Assembly: GCA_016648135.1 (NCBI GenBank) | Contig: JADDOH010010944.1 | Location: 1 to 64,000, forward strand | Direction of reading: 5' to 3' | Source: Agrypnia vestita | Taxonomy: Eukaryota; Arthropoda; Insecta; Trichoptera; Phryganeidae | Length of the DNA: 64,000 nt | Shown here: positions 31,117-42,181 of the stretch, piece after piece | Numbering within the stretch: position 1 is the stretch's first letter | Layout: each line of letters starts with the position of its first letter | Made by a program: the position numbers and the translations under genes | The notes under the pieces: generated by a model | What the model was told of the DNA's origin: nothing | What the model saw: only the letters and a program-made list of their open reading frames with translations | Database searches by the model: none

Positions 31117-31515
31117 CTGGCTGTGCCCGCGCGGCTTCGCACGCGTAGATTTTTAGTAACTTTTAGTCATGTTTTATTAATTGGTGTATTAACCTTAACA
31201 TATAGATATATGTCATCGTGGACTTTTTTATAGAACCTTTCGAGTTCTACAATAGATATATAGATTTATAGAAAGTATTTAAATATCCCTTACCGTTAAG
31301 TCAGCGTTCGTAAAAAACGCATCGTCGACTTTAGTTGTAAAATAGGTCACCACGAAAAGCCGTTGTATTTTAACGGAATAATATCTAATCTATCTTCACC
31401 CTGAAAGTCCATTCTAAATATTGGTGAAAGAATTTGTGAAATCGGATGAGTAGTATCGGAGATTACCTAAAACATACAAACAACTTACAAACTTTTCCTC
31501 TTTATATATTAGTAT
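31117..31515 (-). mobile_element. Nearly complete non-autonomous Helitron, family A
   Basis: The minus-strand 5' end lies at about 31515 (TACTAATATATAAAGAGGAA type, as in other lepidopteran Helitrons). The 3' end is ACGCGTGCGAAGCCGCGCGG then GCACAGCCAG at 31117, with CCAG in place of CTAG. The internal AACCTTTCGAGTTCTAC and TAGTAACTTTTAGTCATG blocks match the 6614 copy. No ORF. Confidence 0.82.
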
Positions 31516-31761
31516 TAGTATTTATATATTCAAATTTAATATTGCTATATTAACGGTGAGTAAAAATTTCTGAGATCACCACTTTACACTTTTTTGCATA
31601 TATACTTTTTTTACATATATGTCTAACCTCATTTTGTTTAAACTATGTATATATACTTTTTTACATCTATACCCTTTATTTTTCTTTTACATTTAATCGT
31701 TTGTTGTATTTTAACTATGTATAAACCTGTTGTAAAAGGCTATTAAGCCGTGTAATTAATA
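31516..31761. other. No gene; LINE-like tail sequence
   Basis: TTTTAACTATGTATAAACCT then GTTGTAAAAGGCTATTAAGC CGTGTAATTAAT resembles a non-LTR 3' end, cut by the mariner insertion at 31762. The (TAAA)n run that should follow sits to the right of the mariner at 32880-32912, supporting this reading. Confidence 0.6.
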
Positions 31762-32878
31762 TTAGGTCCTTACATATGAAATTGGCGTTTAGTATGGGAG
31801 GAACATAAAGCCGATTTTTTTTATTATAATATATTTATTTAATCAAAGTATGTACCATTGCTATCTATGCACTTTTGCCATCTCATAGGTAGTTCATCGA
31901 TCCCTTTACTAAGGAAACCATTCGGACGGGAATCAATAAAATCTTTGAAGGCGGTTTGGACTGCCCCATCGGAGTTGAATTTTTTCCTTTGCAAGAAGTT
32001 ATCCAAATTTCGAAAAAAAATGGTAATCTGTTGGGGCAAGGTCCGGAGAGTACGGTGGATGTCTTAGACATTCCAATTGGAAGCTCCTCTAATTTGGTAG
32101 CCGTCTGTTGTGCAGTGGTGGTCTAGCGTTATCATGAAGCAGCAGCGGCCTAGAGCGATTAACCAGCCTCGGTTGTTTAGCAGCTAGCTTTTCCATCATG
32201 GTTTGCAGTTGCTGACAATAGACATCTTTCGTAATCGTCTGGCCAGATTTAAGAAAGCTGTAGTGAACGACACCAGCACTAGTCCACCAAACGCTCACAA
32301 GTAACTTTTTTGGAGTCAATTTTCGCTTGGGGCATGGTTTGGCTGGTTCGGCAGGGTTCAGCCATTGCGATGAGCGCTTCCGATTATCGTACAGGATCCA
32401 CTTTTCATCACAGGTAATGATTCGATTTAAAATCCCTTCATTATTGTGCCGGTTGAGTAAGGCAACGCAGCAGTCAACGCGCGTTTGTTGATTTGCTTCA
32501 CTCAATTCGTGAGGTACCCACCTTTCAAGCTTTTTCACCTTACGAATTTGCCAAGAAACCAAAAACGCACTGTGTTTTCTTTTGCGGCACCGTCGCCATA
32601 CACATCATTAATCCTTCAAGCCGTTTCTGCAGCACTGGTGCCACGGTGGAACTCGTACTCGTAAATAACGCGATATTTCAAGTTTTTCATTTTGTATACT
32701 GAGTGACGCAAAGAAAAAAACAATTGAGGAAAAAACAAATGAATTATAATTTTCAAAACACAAATACATGAGTAAATAGCTGTATAAATTTGGATTTGGA
32801 ATTTCTAACCGAAGAGAAGATATTTGAGATCAAATTTGCCAGTACGGCAAAACGCAAATTTCATGTGTAAGGACCTAA
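31762..32878 (-). mobile_element. mariner transposon, internally deleted
   Basis: TIRs TTAGGTCCTTACATATGAAA (31762) and, inverted, TTTCATGTGTAAGGACCTAA (ending 32878) are flanked by TA at 31760-31761 and 32879-32880. On the minus strand the transposase starts at about 32692 (MKNLKYRVIYEYEFHRGTSA), has an in-frame TGA, then a deletion joins residues near the helix-turn-helix region to KLERWVPHELSE. The catalytic region follows: ITCDEKWILYDN (first D), LLHDNARPP (second D, H of ARPH lost) and, after a frameshift, YSPDLAPTDYHFF (third D, D34D type). The element is 1117 bases, shorter than the usual 1.25-1.3 kb, and cannot encode an active enzyme. Confidence 0.96.
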
Positions 32879-33689
32879 TAAATAAATAAATAAAAAATAA
32901 AAATAAATAAATATTAGTATAGATTAAACCTTATAGTGTCGTATTGGAACCTGTCATTAACTAGTGTGTTAATAAAAACTTTAAAACTCCTGGCTTTTAA
33001 CATGTTAAGTATTGGCTTGCAATATACTTTAATACTGGACATATCATTCATTATTAAAGTATGTTTTGCCGTGGTTTTTGCAAAAAAAGATCGAAAACTT
33101 CATTTATTCTCTAGATAGAAAAAAATTAATTATGTATATGGGGCCTTATTATGCCATTTGTTAGAAGATCAAACAGACATATCCAAGGTTATTAAGATAC
33201 TAAAATGTGTGAACGGTTCGAATTTTATTAAAAGAGCTTCATGTAATAATATCATTAGAAATAAAGTCGGTAATAAACTAAGTTCAAGGCGTAAGATTTA
33301 CTTTACAAATAAGGTGTGAAGTGCACGTATTAACCGGATATTACTATAATTTATTAGATATAGATGGAGGTCGTAAAATCATTGACATTATTCGTTTATT
33401 TGGATATCTACTTTTGTTCTCCTTGACATTTACCGACACGATAATTCAAATGCACAAACATCACCATTTTATCAAACTATACTATAGCCCCTCTCGTATC
33501 CGTAAACTTAACACAACGAAACAGTGCGCGTATTACGCACTGTACCTACCCACACTAACTCAATTGCAATCTTATTTGAAAAGACCTATAGGACAAAGTC
33601 GTTTGGCAGTTATTGAAGAAGCAAGAAATATTGACCGGGGCACTTAACTAATTGAATAGACCTTACATTAGAATAATCCCATTTTATAA
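32879..33689. other. No gene; (TAAA)n run then unmatched AT-rich sequence
   Basis: The 108-codon plus frame 33321-33647 has no recognisable domain. Bases 33140-33300 and 33460-33640 are not shared with other parts of the window. Confidence 0.4.
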
Positions 33690-33800
33690 CAATCATATGT
33701 AAGTGTGTGAAGCCTGGAGCTAGCTGAAGGTGAAAAACAGACTGAATGCAGTGAAAATGAAATCACTTAGACGAATACCAGTAGCGTAAATTTGGCTTGG
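33690..33800 (+). mobile_element. LINE-alpha short internal fragment
   Basis: CEAWS, a stop, then LKVKNRLNAVKMKSLRRIPV, corresponding to the conserved (G)sEaW...k..e..lnAvEMrsLRrIcGv segment of non-LTR C-termini. The flanks are unrelated. Confidence 0.65.
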
Positions 33801-34140
33801 ACTTAGGTCATGATGGTAATATCGATGCCGTAACAATGAGATTAGCTCTATAATCACTAAAGGGCAATTGTGTCAATAGGTTATGTGTATATACATAGTT
33901 ATTCGATATTAATATAGTTATTTGACGACAAATAATGCATTGATAGGTAAACATTGTGTATCCTGTTGTTATTTAATTAAAAATGTAACCATACTACCTG
34001 CTTTATCAGTCGATTATTATTCACAATATTCAAAGGTCGCAGAGTGATCACAATAAACAGATTTCACTGTACATAAAATGGAGATATTTTTATTTTGTGA
34101 TTTTTCGTGACTAATCAATTGCGCACTTACAAATATAATT
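33801..34140. other. No gene; nothing recognised
   Basis: AT-rich. Confidence 0.4.
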
Positions 34141-34460
34141 TAAATAACTAACCATCACGTCGTTTCCCCGCACAGATATGCAGAGTTGATAGAACGCCAT
34201 ATTTTTCTATCTTGCACACACATACATCTTCTCATGCATGCTCTACGGTTGTTAAGGCTTTTAACAGAGCCACCCTCCAATACTTGTAGTATCAGATCAT
34301 TCCATGTCTTTCGCGGACGCCCTCTATTCCTGCTGCTTTCAGCTCTCTACCCATATACTTTCTTAACCGTATGTTATACATGACCAAACCATCTCAGTAT
34401 TCCTTTCTTTATTCGTTCTACCAAATAACTGCCATCATTACATTCATTTCTAATTTATTC
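34141..34460 (-). mobile_element. LINE-alpha 3' fragment
   Basis: The minus strand has the same order as 26393-26742: a WFGH-type stretch near 34390, a GRPRKTW-type segment near 34310-34330, the LNNRR segment near 34245, and the end CATATCTGTGCGGGGAAACG ACGTGATGGTTAG. It is frameshifted throughout. Confidence 0.8.
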
Positions 34461-35224
34461 ATTCCTGTAGATTTTCCACACAGTATTTTTATTTATTTCC
34501 AAACATTATTTTCTTTTTAGAAATACGTCTTAATATACACAAATGTGTGTACGTATATTAAATTTAATCAAACGTTATAATAGCACATCCATCTTACTTT
34601 AAACCGACCTAAAAACAGGACAAAAAAATACAGGCCTGCCCATAATTCGAGGCACACATAATCAAGATTAATTGAATCGCAAAATATTCGCGGATAAATA
34701 ATTGTCTCGCATTGTCCTGCGGGCGCACATCTTGCGCTATTGGGCTGATTAAACTATAGCTAAACACCAGTTATTATCTTGTCAAAATAAACCATTAAGC
34801 TTGCTCTGTAAAGAGCTGTGATGGATTACCGCGCGTAGTCGCTAATGTACAGATCATCGGATGTCAATTAAGGTCTGTTTTTTTAAGCGTAGCGTGCTGT
34901 AGCAAAAAAAACACCGTGTATAGTTTAGGGGAGAGGGGTCACAGTGGAGTATCTAAGGTTTACCAACACTTCTTGATTCGACAAAATATTTTGAAGCAAT
35001 ATTCTATTTATATAATATGTATATGACATTCATCCGAATTGTTAGCATGTAGGTACTCTAGAATACGCCTGAAAATTAATTCCATTTTTATATCTTTTTT
35101 AGACCGACAATAATTTTCAATCTTGCCTTCAATTGAAAATAATTTGCCCAAAATAACAAATTTATTAAAGGCGATGCAATGTTGCCAACATTACTAACAT
35201 CCCAATTACAATAATTTTGTTTTC
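34461..35224. other. No gene; unmatched sequence, GC-richer at 34640-34870
   Basis: Bases 34640-34870 contain several TAATC/GATTA motifs in a moderately GC-richer, non-repetitive context, as seen in insect regulatory DNA. This is suggestive only. Confidence 0.35.
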
Positions 35225-35350
35225 TTCCCAACTTTTTTACCCATAAATTTTTTTCGAAAAAATTTTTTTTACCAAAAATTTTTTTCACAATTTTTTTTCC
35301 TAATAATATTTTTCTGAAAAATTTTTTTCCAAATTTTTTTTTTTTTAATA
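35225..35350. repeat. Degenerate tandem array of AAATTTTTTT-type units
   Basis: About seven units of 16-20 bases, each an A-run followed by a T-run (CCAAAAATTTTTTTCACAAT type). This creates the Lys/Phe/Asn-rich minus frame 35088-35384, which is not a gene. Confidence 0.8.
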
Positions 35351-35420
35351 AAATAAATACATACTTATTCCTTAGAACCAACATGTAAAAGTACCGTCAT
35401 TTTTGACGGGTTACAGCTAG
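35342..35420 (+). mobile_element. Helitron family B 3' end
   Basis: ACTTATTCCTTAGAACCAAC, AAGTACCGTCATTTTTGACG, GGTTACAGCTAG with CTAG at 35417-35420. CCGTCA/TGACGG hairpin intact. The 5' part is replaced by the T-rich array. Confidence 0.85.
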
Positions 35421-36843
35421 TTTTAAATTGAAAAGTTTGAACTTGAAGCTTGAAGAATCACGTATTTTTATCTCAAAAATCCAAATACATACATGACTCT
35501 CTGGTACATTATTTATTGTCCTATTTTCTTGACATCTTGGCTCCTGTCGCTTTAATGTCTACCGACCCCTGTCCTAGTAGACACATTTTTTATGAAATAA
35601 TAAGAAAAATATATTTTTATAAAATAAGAAAAATAAATGAGAGACGTGTAGTATATGCAAAGTTGACGTGCTGGGCACGGTTGCTTTGTCCCCATTATTT
35701 TAAAATTGACCCACTACCCCACTACGCCTCAGTCTCCCCTCCTTAGTATTTAATATTTATTTAAATATATTTTTATTTAATTTGTAAATGTCACGGACGG
35801 ACGTATTTATTTGTCGCGTGGTATAGAAATTTTCCAGCGATGTTTTGTGTTGTTTAATTTGTTCGCGAGTGTAAATAAGCGAGATAATTTAAACGGTCGA
35901 ATCGTAAATAAGAAAATTACGCTCATTAAACAATTTACGGATGAGACTATGAGCTTGACATAAACTTGTCAAGCCATCGGGATACCGAGTTTGATAAAAA
36001 ATATGAAGGGTTGTTCCACTCACGGAATATTAAGTTATGGGCACGAAGATAACTGCACACAAACATGCGAAATGTAAGTTTTGTATGATCATGTTATGTT
36101 ATTTCATGTTTTTAAAAAATCTTGTATTTTTTTTGTACCAGATGTAAAAATGTATTTCTATTTATAATTATGTATTTTAAAACATAATATCAACATAGGT
36201 ATTAGTTGTAAAAATCTTCATGTTTAAGTACTATGTTAATATATGTTTAATTAATATTTAAATACTACATAGATGTAAAAATATAGGTACCTATGCATTT
36301 TTACAACTACGAAATATAAATCAATAAAAATATATATAATATTTATTTTATTTTAGTATACAAATGGTCATATAATTACTAAACATCTTAAGATTATTAT
36401 AACAAGACTTCAGGTAATATGCATTTCTCCGCTAAACGAGTAATTCTTGTGCTCGTATAAACCTTATAATTTTATTTTGTGTACTTTTAATGGGTTTATT
36501 GTTAGTTTTAAATCATATACTCGTATTTATGTTCCTGAGAGCTAAATTTAAATTTTATTACGTTTTTTACCAGTTCTTTTTCAAATAACTACTTATACCC
36601 GTATGATTTTTTATGCAATATTTGTTATATTTTCTTAACGCATTAATTGATTTAGACTCTTTAACTCACTAAATTCTCATACAAAATGATCATAAAATTA
36701 CATTAAAACCAACTTTGTTACCTCTACGTGAGTTTAATAATATATTTAAATTTTTTACTACTTAAGCGCCGAGTAAAACGTAATCTCTCATCGACAGGTG
36801 AAGTTTAAACTGACATTTTTACATTGGATTAGGTTATATGAGT
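35421..36843. other. No gene; AT-rich, part of repeat F at the right end
   Basis: The 98-codon plus frame 35450-35746 has no domain. Bases 36700-36840 carry repeat F blocks (TTACCTCTACGTGAGTTTAA, CTCTCATCGACAGGTGAAG). Confidence 0.4.
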
Positions 36844-36891
36844 AGTACCCAATTAATTAATTAAATACAAATAATTAATTAATTGGGTACT
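36844..36891. repeat. Perfect 20-base inverted repeat within repeat F
   Basis: AGTACCCAATTAATTAATTA at 36844-36863 and its exact reverse complement at 36872-36891, with an 8-base loop. Repeat F continues on both sides (AAAATGAGCTGAAGTTACTG, then to about 37120). Confidence 0.95.
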
Positions 36892-38864
36892 AACAAAATG
36901 AGCTGAAGTTACTGCTGAAGGGTATTTGTAGCGGAAATATTGAGAGAAAAGGAATTATTGAAAGTAATAATGTTAAGCAAATTAATACCCGAGTTCAAAT
37001 TTCTTTGACTTTCCAAAAATTCAAAATTATTCATTTTATTATCCTTAGGGATGGAGTAAAAACTTGTAACAAAGTTCGTGTTTTTTACCCAATTTAAAGA
37101 TCATCATGAATAATCCCTACAATGTTAACGCTAAATCCATCAATAATATTGTTATGCAAAAGTTATACAAAATTTTCAAACACATTTTCAAATTTACTTA
37201 GTATACCCGCGGGACAGATATATTCTATTTTAAAATATCTGTTCTCCTCCGAAGAACCTCCAACCTTTATTGTTAGCATTAATATACATGTCACCATCAA
37301 TAAACCTCGAGCCATTTAACGAACTAACATAATGTTAGTTAGCTGCACGTGCCAGCGGTAATAAATGTTGTTAGTCTAGCGTCTAACAGAACGACTTAAA
37401 TGGATGTTGGAAGTCAAAGGCTGTTAGAAATGCAATTTTGTTCAGAAAGGGTAATAAATATCAAGAGAAGACTTCAAAGCCAACGTGCTGGAGAATCTCT
37501 TCAAAAATAAACATTCCTACCTATTCGAGGGCTATTTTTGAATCACCATAAGGAAAGAGTAGGAAAGATGACTTCCGTAACGTACCAAGAACACACTGCT
37601 TTGATATCTTAATAACAATCGTATTGTATCAAACGATCAGCTGTTGTATATGCATCTTGTGGTTTGTGACGCAATACTAGGTCTTGGCTAAATATAACAA
37701 GATAAAGCGGTTTGTGTCTTGGCTCGTCGTGCCCTTAGATCAACAACACATTACCGGATATTTACGTAAAATTGAGCATATACCCTTATTTTTTTTATTT
37801 CTTCAAAAAATGTCCCGATGGATGTTGTTAACATTGAGATTATTCAATAATAAGTAAAATCATTTTAAATACACAGTAATAAACATATTTTAAAAATATA
37901 CATAAATAAATTATCCTGAATCGTAATCGTAAATCATAAAAAAATAATTAAATTTACGATTTTAAAAATAAAAGATAATACAAAAAATATTAAGACATCA
38001 ACAAGGTACTCAATTCCTGTGTGTTTGATTACAATTTAATTAGATTCCAATAACATTTTACAATTCTGCGTATATTTGAAAAATAATCATTAAATAAGTA
38101 TTACACTATTGACTTTTCCAAATAAACTACATAAAAATATTATTAGCACTAAAAAAGTTATTGTGCTTTAGATGACCATAGATGGCGTTAGCGCAGTCGT
38201 TATAGAAATTCAAAACAAGGATGTGTGGGCGATCTTGGGTGGAATCGGTGAATGTTGTATTAATGGTAATTTAACCGTTCAATGAACAAAATAACGCTAT
38301 TCCTTAAATTACACTATTTCGCAATATGTCACTCGTAAATGAACACTTTATTATCGCTGAGTAACACGTATTTAACATTCACGTATTTAACATAAAATTT
38401 CGCTCGTAGTATCGCATTTATTTATTTCGCTAATTAGGTTCTTCGCTGGATTGTTCGCTTTACTAGGATTTGTCGCTTCGATTCGAATGAATTTTAGTTT
38501 AAATTTAACGCATGTACGTGACATATTTCCACAAGAATGCAAACCGTTAAACATGTTCTGTGTTAAAATGTAACTGATCAACAAACCAGAGCCACACACC
38601 TGTGATACTAAATATTCTAGAGTTACTGACAGCCTGGAATTTAACTGGATTTTTAGAATCAATAGTCCACCGCTGCTTGGACCTTTGCCAACGTTAAATT
38701 TTTGTGAACAAATTCACATGCCTACTCTTGCAGGGTGTTCAAAAAGTTCTGAAAGCAAATACAAAAATATGAATAATAAATCAATATTTTTATATGTATG
38801 TTCTGAGGACATAATTAATGGATTTTGTCCACAAAGAGATCATTATTAAACAAGATAAATTATA
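36892..38864. other. No gene; repeat F to 37120, then unmatched AT-rich sequence
   Basis: The 91-codon minus frame 38387-38662 is without motif. Bases 38170-38250 and 38420-38600 are slightly GC-richer and unmatched. Confidence 0.4.
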
Positions 38865-39175
38865 CAAGTCTCACAGAGACGAAACTATTCGTACGGGAAA
38901 CGTGTATTGAAGTTTTTATGAATATTTTTTTAAAATATTTTATGTAATATCGGGAACCATAGATGTCTCTAGCATGGTCCATTCAAAAATATAAAAGGAA
39001 CTGATTTAGAAAATAACTTTCAAAAATCTGATAATGTGTGGATGTTTTTACGGTGATGAATTGGCGAACGTTACATGATTTAAAGGGATCACTCAAGCCA
39101 GCTCAAACATGTCACAAGCCATCGGTCACCTTACAAAGATTATTTATATGAGAAACGTTTATGGAAGATATACTA
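38865..39175 (+). repeat. Dispersed repeat C, long divergent copy
   Basis: CTCACAGAGACGAAACTATT CGTACGGGAAACGTGTAT, GATAATGTGTGGATGTTTTT ACGGTGATGAATTGGCGAAC, AAAGGGATCACTCAAGCCAG CTC, then a second AGAAACGTTTATGGAAG. Shared with 43630, 56815 and 58200. It reads as two half-units head to tail. Confidence 0.75.
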
Positions 39176-39990
39176 ATAATTTATTTTAATGAATGATAAA
39201 TGATGTGCTTTATTTTTTATGCTTGTAGATCCTAGTTTCATCAGCAGTGAAAGGTTTATATAAAGGGACTAGCATTGACTTTGTTTAAATATTTAAAGGG
39301 TTGAACCACCTTGAAATTTAAAAAAAACAATTGATTTTTTATATATTTTATAGCTTGTAGTTATAACAATAATTTGAGTCACCTTATGATTTTATTAAAA
39401 AAATTAATTTAATAATCTTACTATTAACAATTGTTAGGATGTAGGCCACATCATATTTAACTAGAAAATTCTTTCAATTAACTTTTTCAATTCCTTTGCG
39501 ATAAGGACCTTTGGAAGAACAGCACGTGACTCCGACATTTTGAAATTGTCTAAATAATTTGTTAAAATTTTTTTTTACCAATATGTGCCGTAAACAATGA
39601 TACTAAAACTAATTTTATATGTTCAATAATTATGTCAAATTATTTTAGAATTTTTGGGTCAGAGTGCAACTGATTTTCACCATTATTCGATGATCTTTTA
39701 ACACATCATATAGTTAGTAAAGTCCCTGGTTGTAACGCAGGTCACATCACACACGACAGATCCAAAAATTCTCTGGAGAAACTTTCTTACGGGGAAGTCG
39801 ACGCGATTGTTAAGTAATTTGTTAAGATATTTATTTATTTATTTGGTCATCCAACAGGAAGACATAAATACGTGGTAAGAAAAGAATTTAAAAAATGGAT
39901 AAATATCTCCCACAATTTTATAACGACACGGATAAGAAAATGATAATTTTATAAGCTTATTAAACAGACTTTTTTAAGACTAAGACTACA
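39176..39990. other. No gene; possible LINE tail (minus) near 39828-39890
   Basis: TATTTATTTATTTATTTGGT CATCCAACAGGAAGACATAA resembles an inverted (TAAA)n tail. Otherwise nothing recognised. Confidence 0.35.
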
Positions 39991-40330
39991 CTAATAATCA
40001 TCACGCCGTTTTCAGAGGGGTAGGCAGAGAGGATAGAACACAGCATTCTACTGTCCTGACACCAATTTTGCTTAGCCCACTTTTATACATCTTCCCATGC
40101 ACGCCCTCGGTTGTTGAAGCAGTCTTCCTTCCTCTCTCGCCCTCTATTTCTGCTGCCTTCAACACTCGCCTCCTAAATTTTCTTTGCCATCCTTTCATCA
40201 CTCATCCGTTCCACATGGCCAAACCATCTCAGCGATCCTTTCTGTATTCTATCTATTACGCTACAACTAGCATTACATTCACTTCAAATTCATTCATTCT
40301 CTACTCTATCGTAAAAAGATTTTTCACACA
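39991..40330 (-). mobile_element. LINE-alpha 3' fragment
   Basis: The minus strand has WFGHVER-type sequence near 40220, AFNTR-type KAAEIEGERGRK near 40140, and the conserved end ATCCTCTCTGCCTACCCCTC then TGAAAACGGCGTGATGATTA. Opposing frames of 66 and 137 codons overlap and are both decayed element sequence. Confidence 0.8.
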
Positions 40331-41573
40331 TACGTCTAAGCGACCGCATTCATTCTACTTTCGTCCTTACATCAGCGAGAAAGCAAACATTAATAAATTA
40401 GTAATACGTATAATGTATATACCTAACGTACATTATCAGAAAGGGTGTCGAGTTTCCAGTATCTCACTCACCATACGATAACCATTTCGTATCACTTTTC
40501 GTTTAAAGTTAGTTATTTATGTGCCTCGGTATAGCTGTCGAAGCGAACATGCTTATCGAAATTCAACTATTAAATAAATATAAATAAATATATATAACTT
40601 TATTCCAGAATGTGGGGAGGTTCGTGCAATCCCACACATTCCATATAAAAGTAGGTACACACATTAAAAATATTATATAAAATAAAAGAGAAATAAGAAA
40701 ATCATATAAAATGGAGGAGAAGTATTATACGAGTAAGTATTAAAATTATTAAAAGAGAAGAAAAAAAACAAGAAAGCAAGTATAGTATTAGTATTAATAT
40801 GAAGAAAAGTCATAGAAATATATCGTATAATATCGTACATTAGCGGCTTTAGCGAGCGATGGCAAGTCAATTATGCAGGGCCAGTATCTTTCTTCATCGA
40901 TGCTGGATGCTGGAGTAAGGCGGGCTTCCAGGATAAGGATATTTCCGGAGCTGTATATCCTTTCCTTTATATTTCATTTTATATTAAAACAGCAATGCGC
41001 ATTGGATTTTTTTAACACCCCTGATAGCTAACATTGAGAACCTCCATGACGGGCTGCCGCGCACCAGATCAGCCGGGAGGAAGCCGGCGTGAAAGCCCAC
41101 AAAACGCTGATAAAGAGAGACCCACAGTCAACAAGCAATCAGCTGTCATGTAAACATATGTTAATCAGACGGGCCGACGGCCGATACGTGCGGTGAGAGC
41201 AGTCGCACAGATTACTCTAGAAAATAGAACAAGAGAGGATGAATAGGCCGGATGCGAGCACTTAGTGCATAATGCTGACAGCCACGAGAGAGCGATGGGA
41301 GGCTGCGATCAGACGTGGCTCTGCGCTGCAGGCAGATGAGTGCTCACAAAAATTATTACAAGACAAACAGAAGTATTAATGGAACAAGAGAAGGTCTCTA
41401 CATTCTCCACTCTTTTAATAGAACCCCAAAAAGTATTGAAAAAAAGGAGGCTACTCAGAGTGTATAGTTGTACAGAGATGAACTAAATCCCTTCATTAGG
41501 CGAGGCTCACAGCGAAAGTTACTATAAGTTGAAGTATCTATTTTTGCATTATTAACTCTCATAGTATACAAGA
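40331..41573. other. No gene identified; GC-richer unmatched stretch 40900-41350
   Basis: Bases 40570-40900 are AT-rich and end in a T-rich frame of no significance. Bases about 40900-41350 are GC-richer, with GCCGGCG, GGGCCGACGGCCGA and similar, and match nothing else here. No ORF above 60 codons lies there. Confidence 0.35.
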
Positions 41574-41840
41574 CTAGATATGCCCGCACGGCTTTGCACG
41601 CGTAGATTTTTAGTACACTGTTTGGATCGTCATAAAACTTTCGCGAACTTTCTAGAACATTCTCCTTCCAGAACTTTCAAGAATTTATCGAATGTACAGG
41701 AACCTTCTAGACACACCGGCACATTCCGCCACTCAGTTTACCTTATAGAACTTTTGGGAATTTTCTAGAACCTTCTCCTTCCAAAACTTTCTAGAGCAGG
41801 TTTATCCGGAACCTTCTGGACTCACCGACAAAATTGCTTG
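41574..41840 (-). mobile_element. Helitron family A, 3' part
   Basis: The minus-strand 3' end is at CTAG 41574-41577, preceded by AATCTACGCGTGCAAAGCCG TGCGGGCATAT. The interior, TCTAGAAGGTTCCTGTACAT TCGATAAATTCTTGAAAGTTC, aligns with the 13292 copy. The 5' end is lost near 41840. Confidence 0.82.
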
Positions 41841-42030
41841 CTATTTATAATATAAAAAAATATTATAATTATAATTATACAATCACTATTTATTTCTGTC
41901 ATAATAATAAGAACATTGTTTTTGAATTTAGGCAAAATGCTTTACAGTACCTCACACGTTGCTAAAGGGATTATAAATGTTTGCTCAAACAATAAGCTTA
42001 ACCCGACCGAACCTAACCTAAACTAACCTA
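41841..42030. other. No gene; contains an ACCTAAC-like short array
   Basis: ACCCGACCGAACCTAACCTA AACTAACCTA at 42000-42030 is a degenerate CCTAA-type run. It resembles the insect telomere unit TTAGG only loosely and is too short to mean more. Confidence 0.5.
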
Positions 42031-42181
42031 TTAATTAATTAAATAACTTTGTATTGACCACTTGTACGTACGTTGTAACGTCTACCGGTTTCGATACCAT
42101 TGCATCTTCGTCAGGACGGACGCATACCGGTAGACGTAGAGTTACTCCAACTGGTCAATACAAAGTTATTTAATCAATTAA
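42031..42181 (-). mobile_element. Inverted-repeat element with hammerhead-like core
   Basis: The outer arms 42031-42060 and 42152-42181 pair over 30 bases with one mismatch (AAATAACTTTGTATTGACCA core). Inner arms ACGTCTACCGGT (42078-42089) and ACCGGTAGACGT (42125-42136) pair perfectly. Between them, on the minus strand, CCTGACGAAGATGCAATGGT then ATCGAAACCGGTAGAC: CTGACGA, stem GATGC/GTATC and GAAAC plus GTA. The layout parallels 5141-5307. Confidence 0.75.

Noticed and set aside
35088..35384. Minus-strand Lys/Phe/Asn-rich 98-codon frame
   Set aside because: Product of the A-run/T-run array and a Helitron end, not a gene.
42000..42030. CCTAA-type run as a telomeric repeat
   Set aside because: Only a few degenerate units and not the exact TTAGG complement in tandem.
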